Shown here: piece by piece, positions 35,601 through 43,115 of the stretch
How positions within the stretch are numbered: the stretch's first letter is position 1
How the letters are laid out: the number at the start of each line of letters is the position of its first letter
Source: UBA7236 sp044227505
GTDB lineage: Bacteria > Bacteroidota > Bacteroidia > Chitinophagales > BACL12
NCBI GenBank assembly: GCA_044227505.1
Contig: JBGAWP010000012.1
Location: 8,265 to 72,264, forward strand
DNA length: 64,000 nucleotides
Direction of reading: 5' to 3'
Notes under the pieces: generated by a model
Seen by the model: the letters and a program-made list of their open reading frames with translations, nothing else
Told to the model about the DNA's origin: nothing
The model's database searches: none
Made by a program: the position numbers and the translations under genes

Positions 35601-38077
35601 CTGATAAAAAATCTGCTTCGCTTAAATTAAAGATCAATAATGGTCATTTACCGAATATTTTTGTCACTGCCACTTTATTCAGACCTGCCGATAACAGTGA
35701 GTTACCGCTTACTGTAGCACATGGTATCACAAATTTAAAGGTAGATAATCCAAGTAAAAAACTGAACGTAACCGTTACGCACGAAAAAAATTCGCGTTCC
35801 AATAAAAAACAAACGATCAGTATTAAAACAGCGCCGAATGCAGAATTAACAGTAGCAGTAGTGGATGAGGGAATCTTACAAATTAAAAATTTCAAAACTC
35901 CTGATCCTTACGATTGGTTTTATCAATCGCACGCATTAAGTGTTTTAAGTTACGATCTGTATGCTTATTTATATCCTGAAATTTACATGAAAAAACTACT
36001 GAGCGGTGGTGACGGATATGATCTGGAAGGAAGATTAAATCCTATGACAGCAAATCGTGTTAAACTCGTTTCTTATTGGAGTGGCATCATTAAAGCGGAC
36101 GCTAATGGTAAAGCAAAATTTGATATCGATATTCCGCAATTTTCAGGTGATTTACGCGTAATGGTAGTTGCTTATAAAAACGATCAATTTGGCAACAGTG
36201 AAACACATATGAAAGTAGCTGATCCGATTGTTGTTACAACCTCCTTACCAAGATTTTTGAGTCCAGGCGATACAATTACTGTGCCGGTAACACTTGCAAA
36301 TACTACATCAAAAAACACTAATGGAGACGTAAATATCTCTGTTGAAGGTCCGCTGAAAATAGCAGGAAATTCCACACAAAATTTCAGTGCTAATGCAAAT
36401 AAAGAATCACGAGCCGAGTTTAAAATAGTAGCGACCAGCCAAACCGGAAATGCCAAGGTAAAAGTGGTAGTTAGTGCTATGAATGAAAAATTCACAGAAG
36501 AAATTGAAATCCCGGTGCGACCACCTGCTTCTTTGCAAAAATATAATGGAGCAGGATTTGTAGATGCCGGGAAAATGAGCACACTTAACATTTCCAATAA
36601 TCTTGAACCACAAAGTGCAAAGGCCAGGTTAGTATTAAGCACCTCTCCTCTTGTTCAATTTGCCGATGATCTCGATTATTTAATTAATTATCCGCACGGA
36701 TGTGTGGAACAGATCACCTCTTCTGTATTTCCGCAGATATATTATGCTGATCTTATTAAAAGCATTTACGGAAAGGAAACAAGAGATTTAAATCCTTCTT
36801 ATAATGTTCAGGAGGGGATTCGTATACTTGAAAGTATGCAAATGTATAATGGTGCCTTAATGTACTGGCCCGGTGGAGGTTATGAAAGCTGGTGGGGAAC
36901 TATTTATGCCACACATTTTATGTTGGAAGCAAAAAAGGCCGGATTTGATGTTGATGAAAAGGTGTTGAATAAATCGTATGGTTACATGAAAAACATGTTG
37001 AAACAAAAGAAAACATTCGTTTACTATTACAATAATAATCTCAGCAAAGAAATGGCTTCCAAGGAGGTGTTTTATTCTATGTATGTTCTTGCTTTGGCAG
37101 GTAAGGCAGAGGTTTCGACAATGAATTATTATAAAGCTAATTTGAGTATGGTTCCTTTAGATGGAAAATATTTATTGGCGATGTCATATCTCGCTGCCGG
37201 CGATCGCAAAAGTTATGAAAAATTATTGCCCACTGAATTTATCGGCGAAGAATCGAAACAGGTTTTTGGCGGAAGTTTTTATTCTCCGATACGCGACAGG
37301 GCAATAGCATTAAATTGTTTGCTGGAAACAGATCCGGAAAATCAACAGATAGGTGTACTTGCACAGCAATTGTCAGAAATGATGAAGCTCAGGCCTTATT
37401 TGAATACGCAGGAAAGATCCTTTGCATTTTTAGCTTTCGGAAAACTCGCACGTAAAACGAAAGATGCCACGGTTACCGCAACAATAAAAGCAGATGGATC
37501 TGAGATCGGAAAATTTAGCGGAAAAGATCTTGTAATAGAAGATAAATCGATGCTCAACAAAAAAATCACGATTGAAACTGCCGGTAAAGGTCAACTATTT
37601 TATTTCTGGATGACGAGCGGCGTAACCTCTGATGGATCTTACAAACAGGAAGATAGTTATTTAAAAGTGCGGAAAACTTTTTACGACAGATGGGGACAAC
37701 AAATTGATCTGAAAAAAATAAAGCAAAATGATTTGATAACTGTTAAAATAAGTTTGCAAAGTGCAACAGGAACATATGTGGAGAATGTAGTTATTACCGA
37801 TATTTTACCGGCAGGATTTGAAATTGAAAACGATCGTTTACGAGCTACTGCGAGTTTAAACTGGATAAAAGATCAGGCAAAAGCGCAGCATGAAGATATT
37901 CGCGATGACAGGATCAATCTATATGTTTCGGCAAGTTCCACTGTACAAAATTATTATTACACAGTGCGTGCAGTTTCTCCGGGAACCTATAAAATGGGAC
38001 CTGTAATGGCTGATGCAATGTATAATGAGGAATATCACAGTTACAACGGATCGGGAATAGTGAAAATTTCTAAATAA
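32681..38077 (+). CDS. Alpha-2-macroglobulin family lipoprotein with thioester motif
   Basis: The 1798-residue lipoprotein has the lipobox LLFSLFSC (C18). MG-type beta domains fill the first half; AFLYVQRDMYRPGETMHIAG is the typical MG2 start. A bait region follows, then the family signature RVMVVAYKNDQFGN and the thioester sequence YPHGCVEQITS with C1341. The terpenoid-cyclase-like thioester domain (YMYWPGG-type repeats) and a receptor-binding-like C-terminus complete it. It traps proteases in the periplasm. In Proteobacteria it is usually paired with penicillin-binding protein 1C; here pbpC lies 5 kb downstream on the same strand. Confidence 0.95.
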   Translation: MRSAATLLSILLFSLFSCNTDRNLITINEMNFDEEISVVQNLEFTLNQHLFNDSLFNRWVDEELLSIQPHVAGKFKIVSSDKILFSPTNGFAESEIFTANLSDNVHHYTDIRLAVKNEPFQFHTPLLDLKSANIYWIKEDASNEIVMHADLDFNATINAGELSKFLKVKQNEEEKTIKIVTTQNAKTISIAVYNVDPKSKNRTMEFLILKGISSPGSIYKTEKDVNLNIEIPFIENLEIKDMIAEHNGITGTIRVITNQQIGNNNLSSLVSITPQVAIDIEKTLNGLTIKSDEFNAAQSYTVTLSESLFGVAGGKMIDSYSQSITFGELEPKIQFSHSKGMYLGKKGNKNLSVQIINVPKVKVEVLKVYENNILGFMRDGFRYRWYDEYNDDENYWDYFDYEDVNIELYGNVIYEKEYETNKLEKYNSARILHIDVLDNLERFDGFYVVRVSSEEKRWLTDAQIVSLSDIGLISKATEDELVVFANSIQSATPLNGIKVSFVSSNNQKLYTATTDKNGVAKFTGIKKNLPDFDVNLITAENGSDFNFLPFSQTEVSTSRFEVGGKRLNESDMDAFLYVQRDMYRPGETMHIAGVIRSYDWEIYPRIPVKLRIVSPSGKEFKSVKKTLDDQGGFEASIDIPKAAVTGTYTAELYSSNDVLLNSEYISVEEFMPDRIRVDASLQKKEYYPGDAVINKIVANNLYGTPASNRNWEAEMNLNKLYFSSKKYPDYNFSINGADSYIPTKTTEGTTDDNGNANAEFIIPEEYKNMGLLSGRIMTTVFDESGRPVYNVQDFKVITQNTLFGIGDFDYYMKTRSTIKIPFIAVDKDDKLINGVPAKVEIIKHEYETVIERSGTYYTYRSNKVEKLLSSHNITVTGTNTSISYTPELSGQYEVRIKSPNASTFVSHYFYAYGWGNTQSNSFEVNTEGNINIVADKEKYNVGEDANLIFTAPFNGKLLVTVERNKVYEYYYLDTDKKSASLKLKINNGHLPNIFVTATLFRPADNSELPLTVAHGITNLKVDNPSKKLNVTVTHEKNSRSNKKQTISIKTAPNAELTVAVVDEGILQIKNFKTPDPYDWFYQSHALSVLSYDLYAYLYPEIYMKKLLSGGDGYDLEGRLNPMTANRVKLVSYWSGIIKADANGKAKFDIDIPQFSGDLRVMVVAYKNDQFGNSETHMKVADPIVVTTSLPRFLSPGDTITVPVTLANTTSKNTNGDVNISVEGPLKIAGNSTQNFSANANKESRAEFKIVATSQTGNAKVKVVVSAMNEKFTEEIEIPVRPPASLQKYNGAGFVDAGKMSTLNISNNLEPQSAKARLVLSTSPLVQFADDLDYLINYPHGCVEQITSSVFPQIYYADLIKSIYGKETRDLNPSYNVQEGIRILESMQMYNGALMYWPGGGYESWWGTIYATHFMLEAKKAGFDVDEKVLNKSYGYMKNMLKQKKTFVYYYNNNLSKEMASKEVFYSMYVLALAGKAEVSTMNYYKANLSMVPLDGKYLLAMSYLAAGDRKSYEKLLPTEFIGEESKQVFGGSFYSPIRDRAIALNCLLETDPENQQIGVLAQQLSEMMKLRPYLNTQERSFAFLAFGKLARKTKDATVTATIKADGSEIGKFSGKDLVIEDKSMLNKKITIETAGKGQLFYFWMTSGVTSDGSYKQEDSYLKVRKTFYDRWGQQIDLKKIKQNDLITVKISLQSATGTYVENVVITDILPAGFEIENDRLRATASLNWIKDQAKAQHEDIRDDRINLYVSASSTVQNYYYTVRAVSPGTYKMGPVMADAMYNEEYHSYNGSGIVKISK

Positions 38078-38096
38078 GCTTTGTAATTTGGCGGCA

Positions 38097-39890
38097 ATGA
38101 AACACTTTTCACTTGTAGCCCTGTTTGCAAGTTATAGTATAATACTTTGTTTTGTTTTTTATTACCCAAAATTTAACAAACAAGGTACAGAAGCAACCAT
38201 ATCTTATGATGTAGCCGGCTATTATTTTTATTTGCCGGCTATTTTTATTTATCATGATATTCATCATCTTGAATTTCAGGAAGAATTAAAAAATAAATAT
38301 CAATATTCAAGTTCCGAATATCAGGGTGTGTTATTGCCCGATAGCACATTTACTATGAAATATCCGATCGGGGCGTCTGTATTCTATAGTCCATTCTTTT
38401 TTATTGCGCATGGATATGCAAATGTTGCCGGGTTAAATGCCGATGGATTTTCACACCCATATCAGGTAATGTTGAGTCTCGGCTGTTTATTTTATGCCTT
38501 TTTAGGATTGTTGTTCCTGCGAAAAGTATTATTGCTCTACTTTTCTGAACTCGCAACAGCGATTACCCTGTTATTATTGGTTGCCGCTACCAATTATTTA
38601 AATTATAGTGCCATCGATAATGCAATGACACATAATTTGTTATTTACGCTCTACGTCTTCATTATTTGGTTCAGTATTAAATTTCATAATGCGCCTTCGC
38701 TTAAAATTGCTTTTACACTCGGGTTACTTTGTGGACTTGCAGTTATTACCAGACCAACAGAAGTCATTTGCGTGTTAATTCCTATATTATGGAATGTTAC
38801 CGGATTCAACAGTTTTATTTCGCGTTTAAAATTTTTCCTAATCCAATATAAACCATCTCTTTTATTTATTTTGGGGGCATTTTTAATGGGAAGTTTACAA
38901 TTGATCTACTGGAAAGTTACTACCGGGCATTATATTTTTTACAGCTATGAGGATCAATCATTTAGCTGGACAGATCCGCATATTATACAGGGTTTGTTTT
39001 CGTATAAAAAAGGCTGGTTTATTTATACGCCTTTTTTAATATTGATCATTCCCGGATTTGTTTTTTTATATAAAAAGGAAAGGACCTTGTTTATTCCAAT
39101 CCTCTTATTTACAATGCTGAATATATATATTGCCTTCAGTTGGGATATTTGGTGGTATGGAGGAAGTTTGGGGCAGCGAAGTATGGTTCAATCTTATGCA
39201 TTATTGTGTATACCAATAGCTGCGTTTATTCAGGCGGTTATTAAAAGCAGAATAATATTCAAATTACTTTTCACGCTGTTTGTTGCGTTTTGTGTATGGT
39301 ATAATATTACACTTACTCATCAGGCACATAATAAATTTGGCATCTTAGACGGTGAATCCATGAACAGAACTTATTTCTGGACAGTGTTTGGTAAAACTAA
39401 AATCCCTATTACAGATAAAAAATTTATTGATACAAATGAAAAATTCAGGGGAAATAAATCAAATATTCAGGAGATCTATTTTAATGATATTGAATTTGAT
39501 CTGCTTCACATCGACACAAATAGTATTTTAAACGGCAAGAAATGCCTTTATGTTTCTTCGGAGAAACAATCCACACAACCTTACGCGATTCCACTCCCAT
39601 CTGACACAGCCGACTGGATAAATATTTCCGCAGATTTTTATTTCCCGTTTAAAGAATGGAATGTTTGGAATATGCCACAATTAATAGTGCAATTCAAATA
39701 TAAAAATGAACTTATAAAAGTGAAATATATCAGAGTACACAGAATAATGAACCAAGGCGAAAAGAAGACACTTCAATTTGACATCGAATTACCAAAAAAA
39801 GAATACGATAACATCGAATTTTATTTATGGAATGCCGATGGAACTACTACTACGTATATGGATGATATAAGAGTGACATCGTTTAATTAA
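38097..39890 (+). CDS. Multi-spanning membrane protein, GT-C glycosyltransferase-like
   Basis: From the ATG at 38097 (597 residues; a TTG at 38088 is also possible) there are about eleven membrane helices. The first loop has ISYDVAGYYFYLPAIFIYHD, an acidic motif placed as in GT-C enzymes. Further loops carry NYLNYSAIDNAMTHNLLF and LAVITRPTEVIC. The last 170 residues form a soluble beta-rich domain. It starts 19 bp after the alpha-2-macroglobulin gene, so the two are probably co-transcribed. Donor and acceptor are unknown. Confidence 0.75.
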   Translation: MKHFSLVALFASYSIILCFVFYYPKFNKQGTEATISYDVAGYYFYLPAIFIYHDIHHLEFQEELKNKYQYSSSEYQGVLLPDSTFTMKYPIGASVFYSPFFFIAHGYANVAGLNADGFSHPYQVMLSLGCLFYAFLGLLFLRKVLLLYFSELATAITLLLLVAATNYLNYSAIDNAMTHNLLFTLYVFIIWFSIKFHNAPSLKIAFTLGLLCGLAVITRPTEVICVLIPILWNVTGFNSFISRLKFFLIQYKPSLLFILGAFLMGSLQLIYWKVTTGHYIFYSYEDQSFSWTDPHIIQGLFSYKKGWFIYTPFLILIIPGFVFLYKKERTLFIPILLFTMLNIYIAFSWDIWWYGGSLGQRSMVQSYALLCIPIAAFIQAVIKSRIIFKLLFTLFVAFCVWYNITLTHQAHNKFGILDGESMNRTYFWTVFGKTKIPITDKKFIDTNEKFRGNKSNIQEIYFNDIEFDLLHIDTNSILNGKKCLYVSSEKQSTQPYAIPLPSDTADWINISADFYFPFKEWNVWNMPQLIVQFKYKNELIKVKYIRVHRIMNQGEKKTLQFDIELPKKEYDNIEFYLWNADGTTTTYMDDIRVTSFN

Positions 39891-39920
39891 ATTCGTATGT
39901 GCGTCATTTTTTTACTTTAG

Positions 39921-40049
39921 ACTTTATTGAGAACTTCTTTCTCCTTAAACTCTATTGAGACATTCTTTCTCCTTAATTTTTATTGAGACCTTCTTTCTCC
40001 TTAAACTTTATTGAGACCTTCTTTCTCCTTAAACTTTATTGAGACCTTC
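39921..40049 (+). repeat. Tandem array A: 28-bp unit, four copies and a partial
   Basis: Units start at 39921, 39949, 39977, 40005 and 40033 with the core TTGAGACCTTC followed by TTTCTCCTTAA. The last unit runs into the left hairpin of the REP-like pair, whose 5' arm has the same TTGAGACCTTC. The repeats are continuous, with no spacers. Confidence 0.9.
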
Positions 40050-40123
40050 GCTAAGAGCGAAAGCCTCAATTTCCTTTCCCGGAAAAACCCAGTGAAGCTC
40101 TCGCTCTTAGCGAGGGTTTCACT
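40038..40123. repeat. REP-like hairpin pair (BIME-like element)
   Basis: Left hairpin 40038-40070: ATTGAG, ACC, TTCGCT, loop AAG, AGCGAA, AGC, CTCAAT. Right hairpin 40091-40123: AGTGAA, GCT, CTCGCT, loop CTT, AGCGAG, GGT, TTCACT. Each is a palindrome with a symmetrical 3-base internal mismatch, and the right one is the inverted form of the left, so the two can also pair with each other over 20 bp (40045-40064 with 40097-40116). Confidence 0.9.
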
Positions 40124-40302
40124 AACGGTAAACTGAAATAGCTTTCAATAACGGTAAACTGAAATAGGTTTTACTAACGGTAAACTGAAATAGGGTTCAC
40201 TAACGGTAAACTGAAATAGCTTTCAATAACGGTAAACTGAAAAAGGTCTGACTTTTGGTAAATTGAAAAGAGCCTTACTTATGGCAAACAGAAAAAATGT
40301 GT
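40121..40302 (-). repeat. Tandem array B: 26-bp unit, seven decaying copies
   Basis: Units start at 40121 and every 26 bp to 40277, core TAACGGTAAACTGAAATAGG. The last two or three copies are degenerate. Read on the minus strand each unit contains GTGAAACC or a variant, which is the arm sequence of the right hairpin, and it aligns with array A at about two thirds of positions by eye. The array ends at the stop codon of the next gene. Confidence 0.9.
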
Positions 40303-40303
40303 A

Positions 40304-41857
40304 TTAATACTTTATCCTCACCATACTCCTAAATTCCTCTGGAAGAAGAATTTCGGCTCCACCCTCATCATAAAAATTAAGTGCATATTCTCCACGTTCA
40401 AGTAATTCGTTCAGATCTGTATGTTTATTTAAAACATCTTCAATTTGAGAAACAATATTTCCTTTTGCATCTTTTATTGTAACTTTTACAACTTCGTGTC
40501 CGCTCAATACCCTTTTCAGCTTTGGCAATTTATTGGCTCCGTTTACGATCCAGGCAGGAGCATTTGGATCAATATAATTAGCGGATAAGCTATCATTAGC
40601 GTCTTTTGCCGGTTTTGAATTATCAATAGTAACTGCGAGTGATTCATCAACAATAAATTTACCTGCAAAGGCTTTTTCATTTTCATCTGTTATCAGAAAT
40701 TTATAAGTTCCTTTTTCGTTGATCTGAATTTCAAGTTGTTCTTGTTTTTTTTCCTTTTCATGATTATATACCACTATAGAATCTTTAAGGATCACCATCC
40801 TGAAATTATCGCTGATATCAGTATATAAAATATCCTCCACAACAGTTTTATTAATGGAAATATGCATATAATTTAAATCTGCTAATAATGCCGCCTCACC
40901 CGGATTTTCCAAAAACCAAATTTTAGAAACAGGGTCTGTCTGCCAAAAATCTACAAGATCCTTCGATACTTTTTCAATTCCTGCTTCAGTGGGATGCACA
41001 CCATCTGGTGAAACCAACGATGGAGTCCAGGAATAACCATCACTGCGGGGTTTTTCACCCTGTGTCCAGAAATAAGGTCCCCATAAAATAAGCGGTGCTA
41101 CTGCATTTTCACCTTTGTAATTGAGTTCCTTATCTCCATTGATCTGATTTTCAATCAACCATTTACACGCCCATCCATTGATATAAGCCTTTGGTTCCCT
41201 ATGTTTATCTTTTCCGTCGGCAGGCATAAAATCGGTGGTATGTCTACCGGTAACATAAAATAATTTTAAGTTTGGATAATGTTTTTTACAAAACTGAACC
41301 ATATAGGTAAAGTCATCTACCAATCCTTTACCGCGACCATCCAGATCGGTTTCTCTGGACTTTAAATTATCCTCCTGAAACCAGATCACCTGCACTTGTT
41401 CCAGAGTCATTCCCGCAGCTTTTACCCGAGCATCTATCACCGACCAAAAATTCGCATTCGGATCCATAATATCACTCATATCCTGCCCTCCTATTCCGCA
41501 GTTCACAAAATTTAATTCTTTATTGATAATATTGCTTTTTGGCAACATTTTTTCAATCCCTTTGCTGAACATTGCAACTGTGGAAGCTCCAAGTGCAACC
41601 AGTCCTATTTCTCCATTGACATTAGCATTTCCGTTTTTATCCAGAGGTTGAATTGATGAAGCCATCTGCACAGCATCATTATAAAATTCTGGTGGCATAG
41701 TGTTGCTCCCGTTCGGATAAAGCCCCCCTTGGTGTCCCTTAAATGTCCCACTGCCTAATTCCGTTAGCGGAGGGAGTTGGCTCACATCATCACTTTGTGC
41801 TTTTGCAAACAAGGTAAAAAAGGTGGTAAAAATGGAGAGCATAATAATTCGTGTCAT
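40304..41857 (-). CDS. Exported SGNH-hydrolase-like protein
   Basis: In this 517-residue protein a signal peptide (MTRIIMLSIFTTFFTLFAKA) precedes an SGNH-like domain. The nucleophile is probably S92 in LVALGASTVAM, the oxyanion block GIGGQDMSD is at 121-129, and SPDGVHPTEAG supplies D285 and H288. The last 180 residues are beta-rich with no recognised sorting domain. SGNH enzymes remove acyl groups from sugars or lipids; near a PBP and a GT-C protein, an envelope sugar substrate would make sense, but this is inference. Its stop lies within 2 bp of tandem array B. Confidence 0.7.
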   Translation of the reverse strand: MTRIIMLSIFTTFFTLFAKAQSDDVSQLPPLTELGSGTFKGHQGGLYPNGSNTMPPEFYNDAVQMASSIQPLDKNGNANVNGEIGLVALGASTVAMFSKGIEKMLPKSNIINKELNFVNCGIGGQDMSDIMDPNANFWSVIDARVKAAGMTLEQVQVIWFQEDNLKSRETDLDGRGKGLVDDFTYMVQFCKKHYPNLKLFYVTGRHTTDFMPADGKDKHREPKAYINGWACKWLIENQINGDKELNYKGENAVAPLILWGPYFWTQGEKPRSDGYSWTPSLVSPDGVHPTEAGIEKVSKDLVDFWQTDPVSKIWFLENPGEAALLADLNYMHISINKTVVEDILYTDISDNFRMVILKDSIVVYNHEKEKKQEQLEIQINEKGTYKFLITDENEKAFAGKFIVDESLAVTIDNSKPAKDANDSLSANYIDPNAPAWIVNGANKLPKLKRVLSGHEVVKVTIKDAKGNIVSQIEDVLNKHTDLNELLERGEYALNFYDEGGAEILLPEEFRSMVRIKY

Positions 41858-41939
41858 AATTTGGGAGTTATTTATTTATAATTTTACAAATATCATACCT
41901 TTAAACTAAATATTTACGTTTCTAAGCAATTCTTCATAT

Positions 41940-43115
41940 ATGCATAAATTTGCCATAACAGGTATCTGCCTTATCCTAATCTGTATTTTAAAGTTTTCAG
42001 TATTTGTATATGGACAAAACATGTTGGGTTATTCTGATCCCCAGGGCAATTTTTATGTAAACGATGGCGGCAAAATAGTGCATCTGGAACATCAGCAGGT
42101 TAATTCTGTTCAATATGCCTCTAATAGTATTGCCTATGTTTCAAATACCGGTAACCTCATATACTACAGCAACCACGAAATAAAAAAACTGGATATTTCC
42201 AATCCGGCATTTTACAAGAATACTGACCACTACCTGTACTATAGCATGGGTGGGAGTTTTTCCGTTTATAATGGTTCAGAAAGAAAGTTTTTAGGATATA
42301 TTCAACAAAGTCCATTTGCTTTTGGAGATAGTATTGCTGCTTTTCATGATTATTCTGATTATTTCTATGCTTATGAGGATGAACGGTTTATTGAACTCGA
42401 AAAAAATCCGGCGAAAAAAGTTATTGCAGGAAAAAATGTGATCGCGTATGTAAATCACCTCAACCAATTTAAAATTTATTATGAACATGAAAAAATTGAT
42501 ATTGATGATTACATTCCAAAAAAAGTAAAAACCGGCGCAAATACTGTTGCATTTATCGACAGCTATAATTATCTGAAAATATTTTATAAAGGCACCATTT
42601 ACGAAATGTTTAATATTCCCGAGATCATGTGTCTCGAAATACCCGGTGGAGTTAATGATGATGGTGTTGAGGATTATTGCAACGGAGAAACTGTTCACGA
42701 TATGCAAAGCGGACTTCCGGTTTTTTTAGCAGGTGATGATATTGTTGCTTTTATTGATGACACAGAAACTTTTCAGGTTTTTTTCGATGGGAAAACGGTT
42801 GTTTTAGAAAATCAAGCCCCTTTATATTATGAAGTGGTTGATAATATTTTGTGGTATATCGATAATAACAATTATTTCAAAGTTTTCAGTAATGGCAATT
42901 TATCAGTGGTGGAAACTTTTTATCCGGAAAAAATTAAAGCAGACAAAGATATAGTTGTATATACTGATCTTGACAAACGGCTTAAGACCTTTTACAAAGG
43001 GGAGGCTATTTCTGTATCGAATAATATTGTTTTGGGTTTTGAGGTAAATAATAATTTGATCATGTATAATGATATTCCGAATAAATATAAATTCTTTTCT
43101 CCGGAACAACAATGA
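41940..43115 (+). CDS. Exported propeller-like repeat protein coupled to pbpC
   Basis: The 391-residue protein has a signal peptide (MHKFAITGICLILICILKFS, cleavage near VYGQ). The rest is built of about eight repeats of roughly 40 residues with the pattern NxIAYVxxxxxFKIFYxGxxxxI, for example NVIAYVNHLNQFKIYYEHEK, NTVAFIDSYNYLKIFYKGTI, DIVAFIDDTETFQVFFDGKT and DIVVYTDLDKRLKTFYKGEA. This suggests a beta-propeller in the periplasm. I do not recognise the family. Its stop overlaps the pbpC start (ATGA), so the two are translationally coupled and probably function together. Confidence 0.7.
   Translation: MHKFAITGICLILICILKFSVFVYGQNMLGYSDPQGNFYVNDGGKIVHLEHQQVNSVQYASNSIAYVSNTGNLIYYSNHEIKKLDISNPAFYKNTDHYLYYSMGGSFSVYNGSERKFLGYIQQSPFAFGDSIAAFHDYSDYFYAYEDERFIELEKNPAKKVIAGKNVIAYVNHLNQFKIYYEHEKIDIDDYIPKKVKTGANTVAFIDSYNYLKIFYKGTIYEMFNIPEIMCLEIPGGVNDDGVEDYCNGETVHDMQSGLPVFLAGDDIVAFIDDTETFQVFFDGKTVVLENQAPLYYEVVDNILWYIDNNNYFKVFSNGNLSVVETFYPEKIKADKDIVVYTDLDKRLKTFYKGEAISVSNNIVLGFEVNNNLIMYNDIPNKYKFFSPEQQ

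Noticed and set aside
36184..36642. 152-residue open frame opposite the alpha-2-macroglobulin gene
   Set aside because: Shadow of a well-conserved gene; composition is not that of a real protein.
39921..40302. Possible CRISPR array
   Set aside because: The 28- and 26-bp units are contiguous, with no unique spacers and no cas genes nearby.
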